Shown: positions 8,001 through 10,736 of the stretch, piece after piece
How the letters are laid out: every line of letters begins with the position of its first letter
Numbering within the stretch: the first letter of the stretch is position 1
Notes under the pieces: model-generated
Seen by the model: the letters and a program-made list of their open reading frames with translations, nothing else
Told to the model about the DNA's origin: nothing
Database searches by the model: none
Origin: Hemicentrotus pulcherrimus
Taxonomy: Eukaryota; Echinodermata; Echinoidea; Camarodonta; Strongylocentrotidae
Length of the DNA stretch: 10,736 nucleotides
Direction of reading: 5' to 3'
Assembly: GCA_003118195.1 (NCBI GenBank)
Contig: BEXV01000115.1
Coordinates: 1 to 10,736, forward strand
Made by a program: the position numbers and the translations under genes

Positions 8001-9819
8001 AACTACATTCAACCATGCTTACCAGGATTTCCTTTTTCCTCAATTGTCATTTTCCTCAATTGTCATACTATACTATCAGGCTATAGTTCATACAGACGTT
8101 GGACAAAGCCCTCCTCGTAACATTTCCATTCTCTTCTGTCTCTAGCTATTCTAGTCCAAGCAGCCGTTCCCATGTATGATGTCAGGTCATCTCTCCATCT
8201 TCTCTTCTGCCTTCCTCTTCTTCTCTTTCCCATCCTTGATTGCCATTCTGTTAAACAATGTGTCCATCTATTGTCCTGAAGTCTTGTTTCATGCCCAGCC
8301 CACCCGATCACTTTGATTCTCTGACTTTCTCCATGATGTCTTTAACCTTTGTTTTCTGGCGTATGACTTTGTGATTGATTTTGTCTCGCAGAGATAAATG
8401 TGACATCTTTCTCTCCATAGCTCATTGAGTAGTCACAAGCTTCTGTTCTAGATCCTTTGTCAATGACCATGTTTCTGATCCATATGTCATATTTTACCCT
8501 AATTTACCTTTTACCATATTTCACTCAACATGTCTAATTGATTTTAATGCCTATTTCTTGATCAGTCTATGCGGTTGCTTTTATTCTATTCATGATACTC
8601 TAATAATGCCTTCTTATTGTTAATGTTTTTAATGCACATCTTGAAATGGCATTGTAATTATAAACTCTTGCAATTCGGCCTTGCGGCCGTGAGGCAAGTA
8701 TTTGAATTAACCCTTTTGAAAGAATGAATGATTAATTTTGCTGCGACCGCTACAAAATCCCACCTCATTGTTCTTACCTGATCGGCCAATCCATGGCTGC
8801 CTGGCAGAATGACATCATTACTGTACAGCTCTTCAGCTCCTTCTTCCAAGTAGGAGGATCGTAACTCAATCACCTACAAAATATATAGTGCAGCAATTTC
8901 ATCGAGATAAAATACTGGACAGTTTCACGAAACCTTTATAAAGTTCATTGACATCCCTATGAAACATGTGTATTGTAATTAATTTTAATGGGGATACAGT
9001 GAATTCGTACTAATGACGGTTATGTGAAACAATGCCCTGGCCTTTTTTTCTGCTGGTCATAGAATAATTTCTTTAAAATCTTATTCAGGTGATCATGCGT
9101 AAATGAATGACAAGTGGGGTTTACAAATAATAATAATATTTTTTTTTACAAATCTGCAACAATAGCCCCTCTACATATTCTTCTATGTCCCCCTTATGCA
9201 TATTCTGTGAGTTATGTGTTATTAGTGTTTGTGAGACACCTATTCATGTCATAGGTTTTGCCACATCACTATTTTTAAAGTTGTATAACCATACTGGGTC
9301 TGGAGAAAGCTTGAGTACTATGAACTCACCTCATTGTCGCTACTGGCTGTGGTAACTGCGTACCTCTCCCCAACCATGGTACCACTCACAGCCGTAACCT
9401 AATGGGAGAAAAACATTGTAAGGTGCCAGGTAATGTACACTCACACACATGTAGTTCGAGGCATGCCAAGGTATAGGTGACAATGGGGTTCATAACACGA
9501 GGCAATCAACTGCACATTTGAAATAGAGATTCTGATTGGTTAATAGTCAGCCTAGTCAACAAAGTATGCAGGCAACGATGATCTTGATTGGCCATAGTAG
9601 TTTATCATATTTTTCTGTAACAAGGGCAAGGAAATAAATGACGAAAGAGTGACATACCTTGGGTAGATCTTTATAGAGAAGGACATTTTGATCTTTGACC
9701 TCCAGCAATGCATGATGGTCACTGCTTAACTGAAGGATGAACACAGAGGGTCCTGAGGCTGATGGGAAGAGTTCACTGATAGAGAGTTTCTGCTCTGAAA
9801 GTTGCACCAGGCCTAACCC
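1852..9819 (-). CDS. EMC1: EMC1, ER membrane protein complex subunit 1 (internal part, ten exons)
   Basis: EMC1 is the large lumenal scaffold of the ER membrane protein complex, which inserts tail-anchored and multi-pass proteins into the ER membrane. Joining 9658-9819, 9330-9398, 8778-8873, 7599-7692, 6469-6594, 5612-5667, 4512-4715, 3675-3839, 2557-2727 and 1852-2071 on the minus strand gives 1363 nt with no stop and matching phases at every junction. Recognisable EMC1 landmarks occur in the right order: an HHALLEV blade, GEKEVLWLRDESLA, FAKRLATQ, the RDEFNLHKVVV block, the PQQ-like IFGLDSKDGTIVWDHFLP repeat, VQRTTAHFPNPPQC, FNPITGKP, and SGKLAGYRL. By recall this corresponds roughly to residues 275-720 of the approximately 990-residue human protein, i.e. 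lumenal beta-propeller sequence. The signal peptide, the conserved C-terminal (DUF1620) domain and the transmembrane anchor are outside the window. The frame is intact, so the gene is probably functional. Alternatives are unlikely; only the exact exon edges are less certain. Confidence 0.95.
2110..2225. repeat. Dispersed repeat R2, copy 3
   Basis: GGTGAAAAATAATTTACGAG, CAGTTTGGAAGAATAT and CAGAAATGTACCCTAAAAA match the copies at 178-280 and 738-850. It begins about 40 bp beyond the high-coordinate edge of exon 1852-2071, in the upstream intron. Confidence 0.68.
2255..2497 (-). repeat. Two decayed tandem copies of the donor end of EMC1 exon 2557-2727
   Basis: Three units recur with the equivalent TC.GT position at 2325, 2441 and 2564, so spacing is 116 and 123 bp. 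The third unit is the real exon end plus its intron flank (about 2498-2620). The first unit still reads on the minus strand as NLMVVHSPNVVLYLDTDDTV, against NLMTDQFLKVMLYLDTEYN in the exon. The middle unit is more decayed. All three keep a GT at the donor position (GTAAAT, GTACAA, GTAAGT). The copies lack the exon's acceptor half, so they are not complete exons. Confidence 0.75.
2557..2727 (-). CDS. EMC1: EMC1 exon (171 nt, phase 0 in and out)
   Basis: The acceptor is CATATTTTTAG|ATT and the donor AAT|GTAAGT. The 57 codons start ITGLAISFTFNPITGKPTSD and end with MTDQFLKVMLYLDTEYN, matching the vertebrate LYVFNPIFGKW...DQDYAKVLLLIDDEYK. Its donor-end half has two decayed copies in the following intron, at about 2255-2375 and 2376-2497. 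Confidence 0.95.
2728..3674 (-). other. EMC1 intron (947 bp)
   Basis: Apart from the MITE at 3262-3420 I see no gene or structured element. The AT-rich stretch at 3000-3240 has poly-A/T runs and G/A-rich motifs but no clear unit. Confidence 0.75.
3262..3420. mobile_element. MITE with perfect 19-bp terminal inverted repeats
   Basis: GGGCCCCGTCTTACAAAGA at 3262-3280 is exactly repeated in inverted form at 3402-3420. Next to each end lies a palindrome: 3281-3298 (GTTGAGAT, CA, ATCTCAAC) and 3386-3399 (TGCGATCGATCGCA). The element is 159 bp and non-coding. I see no clear target-site duplication, so the superfamily stays open. The perfect ends suggest recent insertion or gene-conversion upkeep. 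Confidence 0.85.
3675..3839 (-). CDS. EMC1: EMC1 exon with PQQ-like repeat (165 nt, phase 0 in and out)
   Basis: The acceptor is TTTATTTTTCAG|ATA and the donor ATG|GTAATT. The 55 codons start IFGLDSKDGTIVWDHFLPNL, a typical PQQ-like beta-propeller repeat. They continue with VQRTTAHFPNPPQCNLVGKS, one of the most conserved stretches of EMC1. Confidence 0.97.
3985..4163 (+). repeat. Dispersed repeat R1, copy 2 (plus orientation)
   Basis: This is the second copy of the repeat at 904-1075, in opposite orientation. It carries a short insertion near 4108-4120 relative to copy 1. It lies in the 3840-4511 intron. Confidence 0.8.
4397..4414. repeat. AGAT tetranucleotide microsatellite
   Basis: Four and a half AGAT units lie in the 3840-4511 intron. 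Confidence 0.9.
4512..4715 (-). CDS. EMC1: EMC1 exon with acidic insert (204 nt, phase 0 in and out)
   Basis: The acceptor is TTTCCCCTCCAG|TCT and the donor AAG|GTAAGA. The 68 codons start SYITHLKKKIENLHDSHTGD. They pass through an acidic run (residues 37-47, EDDDEEDDDED) and end in the hallmark block TRDEFNLHKVVVIATKSGK. Vertebrate EMC1 has the RDEFNL block but, as I recall it, no acidic run. The run is built from repeated GAN triplets, so it may be a slippage expansion. A decayed copy of the first part of this exon lies upstream at 4871-4944. Confidence 0.95.
4716..5611 (-). other. EMC1 intron (896 bp)
   Basis: It holds the decayed exon copy at 4871-4944. The rest (4950-5611) shows no recognisable element. 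The plus-strand open frame at 4849-5139 has no family signature and overlaps the antisense of the decayed exon. Confidence 0.75.
4871..4944 (-). pseudogene. Decayed duplicate of the acceptor end of EMC1 exon 4512-4715
   Basis: Positions 4876-4896 are identical to 4652-4672 (21 nt). The similarity continues through the equivalent of the exon start into its polypyrimidine tract, with a short deletion. On the minus strand it reads VMDLKNLFYSHTGDHRV, against THLKKKIENLHDSHTGDHKV in the true exon. The acceptor AG is lost (CTCCAG has become CTTCCTATG). It lies about 225 bp upstream of the true exon start, in the 4716-5611 intron, and is probably silent. Confidence 0.75.
5612..5667 (-). CDS. EMC1: EMC1 short exon (56 nt, phase 1 in, phase 0 out)
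   Basis: The acceptor is TTGTTCACAG|AG and the donor CAG|GTGAGA. The complete codons read NIFNMFAKRLATQFAQFQ, matching the vertebrate GLLGMFLKRLSSQLILLQ helix. An alternative acceptor two bases downstream would break the frame, so phase fixes the edge at 5667. Confidence 0.91.
5668..6468 (-). other. EMC1 intron (801 bp)
   Basis: I see no gene or defined repeat. A simple AATAATAAAATAAAAT stretch lies near 6190-6212. The segment GTTTCATGAAACAGACACAAG near 6034-6054 faintly recalls the ends of the 8915-9041 element, but no partner end was found. Confidence 0.7.
6469..6594 (-). CDS. EMC1: EMC1 exon (126 nt, phase 1 in, phase 1 out)
   Basis: The acceptor is CTTACAG|GT and the donor GGAG|GTAAAA. 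It encodes EKEVLWLRDESLASAVSIEL, then VDLPVSDTEARFEDEFGGKQG. This matches the well-conserved EMC1 block GKVVLWSREESLAEV...VDLP...EGEFGKK. The last G joins AG of the next exon to give Glu. Confidence 0.93.
6652..6787. mobile_element. Degenerate MITE-like element (GGCCCC...TTTCACAAA ends)
   Basis: The left end AAGGCCCCATTTCACAAAAC pairs, with several mismatches, with the inverted right end at about 6769-6787 (AGGCTTTGTGAAAAGGGTCCC read inverted). Inner matching pieces TTGTCA...TTGACA and TTTGACA...TTGTCA also mirror each other. The end motif resembles that of the 3262-3420 element, but the body differs. Confidence 0.6.
7121..7257. repeat. 80-bp tandem duplication
   Basis: A unit starting TTTTGCATCATTTCACTTTT at 7121 recurs at 7201. 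The match covers about 57 bp (to 7257), with the first 48 identical and a few changes near the end. A weak match just before each unit (TACAATG/AACAATG) suggests a slightly longer original unit. It lies in the 6595-7598 intron and contains no exon. Confidence 0.85.
7599..7692 (-). CDS. EMC1: EMC1 exon (94 nt, phase 0 in, phase 1 out)
   Basis: The acceptor is TCCTACCATAG|ATA and the donor GGCA|GTAAGT. It encodes ICVDIYELRDKTISGRVLIK then TADEAISLVVG plus the first base of a serine codon. It aligns with the human segment around [28 protein letters not shown]. The split codon is completed by the next exon (A|GT, Ser), which supports both edges. Confidence 0.9.
8034..8065. repeat. Two exact 16-bp tandem repeats at the LINE 3' tail
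   Basis: TTTTCCTCAATTGTCA occurs at 8034-8049 and again at 8050-8065. It lies 15 bp beyond the LINE stop codon, on the 3' side of that element. RTE-type LINEs commonly end in short tandem repeats, so this may mark the element's 3' end; that link is inference. Confidence 0.7.
8081..8490 (-). mobile_element. RTE-type LINE fragment, 3' end of the reverse-transcriptase ORF (decayed)
   Basis: On the minus strand the fragment opens with TYGSETWSLTKDLEQKLVTT and contains KVIRQKTKVKDIMEKVRESK. It then has GWAGHETRLQDNRWTHCLTE, GKRRRGRQKRRWRDDL and WTRIARDRREWKCYEEGFVQ, ending at a TAG at 8081-8083. The order (YGSETW, WAGH..R..D.RW, GR..RRW.DD, A.DR..W) is that of the tail following the reverse transcriptase in RTE-like LINEs. 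It is broken by an in-frame TGA at 8422-8424 and a frameshift near 8311. Only the 3' part is present, as expected for 5'-truncated LINE copies. It sits inside the 7693-8777 EMC1 intron, in the same orientation as the gene. Confidence 0.85.
8778..8873 (-). CDS. EMC1: EMC1 exon (96 nt, phase 0 in, phase 0 out)
   Basis: The acceptor is TTTTGTAG|GTG and the donor CAG|GTAAGA. The 32 codons start VIELRSSYLEEGAEELYSND and end HGLADQ. They align weakly with the vertebrate segment INLYLVETGRRLLD...SLEQSG, where a strand and a turn are kept but identity is low. The serine-rich linker that vertebrate EMC1 has just before this segment is missing, either because the lineage lacks it or because a small exon in 8874-9329 was not recognised. 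Confidence 0.83.
8915..9041. mobile_element. Degenerate MITE-like element (CTGG...GTTTCAC ends)
   Basis: The left end at 8915-8935 (CTGGACAGTTTCACGAAACC) and the inverted right end at 9016-9041 (CCAGGGCATTGTTTCACATAACC) share a GTTTCAC.nAACC core. Inner sequence on both sides mirrors weakly around 8970-8990. It is non-coding and has no evident target duplication. It is likely an old insertion in the intron between exons 8778-8873 and 9330-9398. Confidence 0.45.
9330..9398 (-). CDS. EMC1: EMC1 exon (69 nt, phase 0 in, phase 0 out)
   Basis: The acceptor is ATTAG|GTT and the donor GAG|GTGAGT. The 23 codons read VTAVSGTMVGERYAVTTASS then DNE. This matches the EMC1 segment that follows the LPK/FPQ border (human roughly [23 protein letters not shown]). 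It is too short to be called from an ORF alone; phase continuity with both neighbours and homology support it. Confidence 0.9.
9658..9819 (-). CDS. EMC1: EMC1 exon (162 nt, phase 0 in, phase 0 out)
   Basis: The acceptor is a T-run followed by ACAG, and the donor is AAG|GTATGT. The 54 codons begin GLGLVQLSEQKLSISELF and end NVLLYKDLPK. The stretch FILQLSSDHHALLEV matches the EMC1 propeller strand that in vertebrates reads roughly FFLHLSPSHYALLQY. It is the most upstream exon visible, and the preceding exon is not in the remaining 917 bp. Confidence 0.92.
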
Positions 9820-10736
9820 CTGTAAAAAAACATTTTAGAGAGTCTACATATCATCAACATTTCGAGTCATCTTACGACCACTTCCCAATACCTAGCAAAA
9901 GTAAGAGTCGTTGGCCTCTGCCAGTGCATGTGTCAGCCAGCATGTCACAGCTCAGTAGATTGGTTCATAGTCTGAGGGACCTGCCTGCACTCACAGTCTG
10001 CTGAATGTGTTTACAATCTCCATATCAAAGCATGTTCATAACTACTATCTATGCATGAGCAGATAAAGGTCATGTGTACTGGGAACAAGGTTTGTGGCAT
10101 ATGCCGTCATATTTATGTGCATGCCAGTACGATTCTAGTTGAAAAAAAAGAGGCATGTTTCACAATATGTTGCCTAAATGTTTGGTGAGATATCATGATA
10201 ACGATGCTAAAAATATTGAATTTCATGGAAATTGACCTGTATAACCATGGACTGACTTATCTCCTAATCTGATCAATTTGTCTCCATATAGTGATACATC
10301 GTATATACCATCACCAACTTTCAAGATCACTGAAGAAATGTCTTTTGAGATATTGTGATGAGAAAGCAGAAGGGATGGATGGGCAACCCTAAAACATAAT
10401 GCCTCAGCTTCCACCTTTGGACTGATAAGTACTTTGTATTGAATAGCTTATTGGACAAATAACTTGATATCATTGCCATGTTTAACAACACTTACCCTCA
10501 ATAAGAAATCTCATAAGTTTGTTTGAAAAATGCAAGAATTCTGGTAGTTTAGTTCAGTTACTGTGTCTTGTCAGAGAAACAGGTTTTATGAAGCATGGTC
10601 CAGATTGATTTGTTTTTCCTGTAATTTCATCTATTTCAATTAATTAATTTTCTACAAACCAGTTATATAAATCTATAGAGAATACAAATGAAGACATAGA
10701 GGAACAAACTATTAATTGACAAAAGGGGGGGGGGGG
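9820..10736 (-). other. Upstream EMC1 intron, partial
   Basis: No EMC1 exon is recognisable here. The minus-strand open frame at 10223-10414 resembles no family I know and lacks convincing splice edges. The window ends in a run of 12 G (10725-10736). Confidence 0.65.

Larger units (their letters stand above)
7693..8777 (-). other. EMC1 intron (1085 bp)
   Basis: It holds the LINE fragment and its tail repeats. Positions 7700-8030 and 8491-8777 are AT-rich with no supported feature; the GC-rich GGCCTTGCGGCC near 8677-8688 is a small palindrome of no known meaning. Confidence 0.75.

Noticed and set aside
7871..8086. Plus-strand Phe/Leu-rich frame
   Set aside because: It is AT-rich intron with T-runs. 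The apparent membrane segment reflects base composition.
8931..9041. Candidate small missing EMC1 exon
   Set aside because: The segment is better explained by mirrored element ends, and I found no in-phase AG/GT pair encoding an EMC1-like linker.

Overview
This window looks like animal nuclear DNA. It is AT-rich and carries one minus-strand gene split into short exons by introns of about 0.25-1.9 kb. The introns hold miniature inverted-repeat elements, a decayed LINE fragment and microsatellites. Ten exons, all with GT-AG borders and matching phases, join into one open frame of about 454 codons. I recognise this as the middle of EMC1, subunit 1 of the endoplasmic reticulum membrane protein complex. 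The protein similarity, intron size and repeat style suggest a marine invertebrate deuterostome, possibly an echinoderm; this assignment is inference from memory of the families.

Layout, in gene order (high to low coordinate). Positions 9820-10736 are upstream intron with no exon that I can support. Exons follow at 9658-9819, 9330-9398, 8778-8873, 7599-7692, 6469-6594, 5612-5667, 4512-4715, 3675-3839, 2557-2727 and 1852-2071. Positions 1-1851 appear to be one long repeat-rich downstream intron. The start of EMC1 (signal peptide and first propeller blades) lies beyond the high-coordinate end. Its C-terminal domain and membrane anchor lie beyond the low-coordinate end. No promoter, start codon, stop codon or poly(A) site of the gene is present.

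The introns contain a pogo/Tigger-like MITE (1411-1673), a MITE with perfect 19-bp terminal inverted repeats (3262-3420), two more degenerate MITE-like elements (6652-6787, 8915-9041), an RTE-type LINE 3' fragment on the minus strand (8081-8490), an approximately 80-bp tandem duplication (7121-7257), a triplet-repeat tract (548-695), a three-copy dispersed repeat and a two-copy inverted dispersed repeat.

The most interesting signal is that pieces of EMC1 exons with their splice borders recur as decayed copies in the adjoining introns. The donor end of exon 2557-2727 occurs twice more at about 120-bp spacing (2255-2497). The acceptor end of exon 4512-4715 occurs once more at 4871-4944. The inverted pair of dispersed repeats also flanks three exons, a layout that could favour back-splicing. 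I see no bacterial-type operon, CRISPR array, tRNA or rRNA here.
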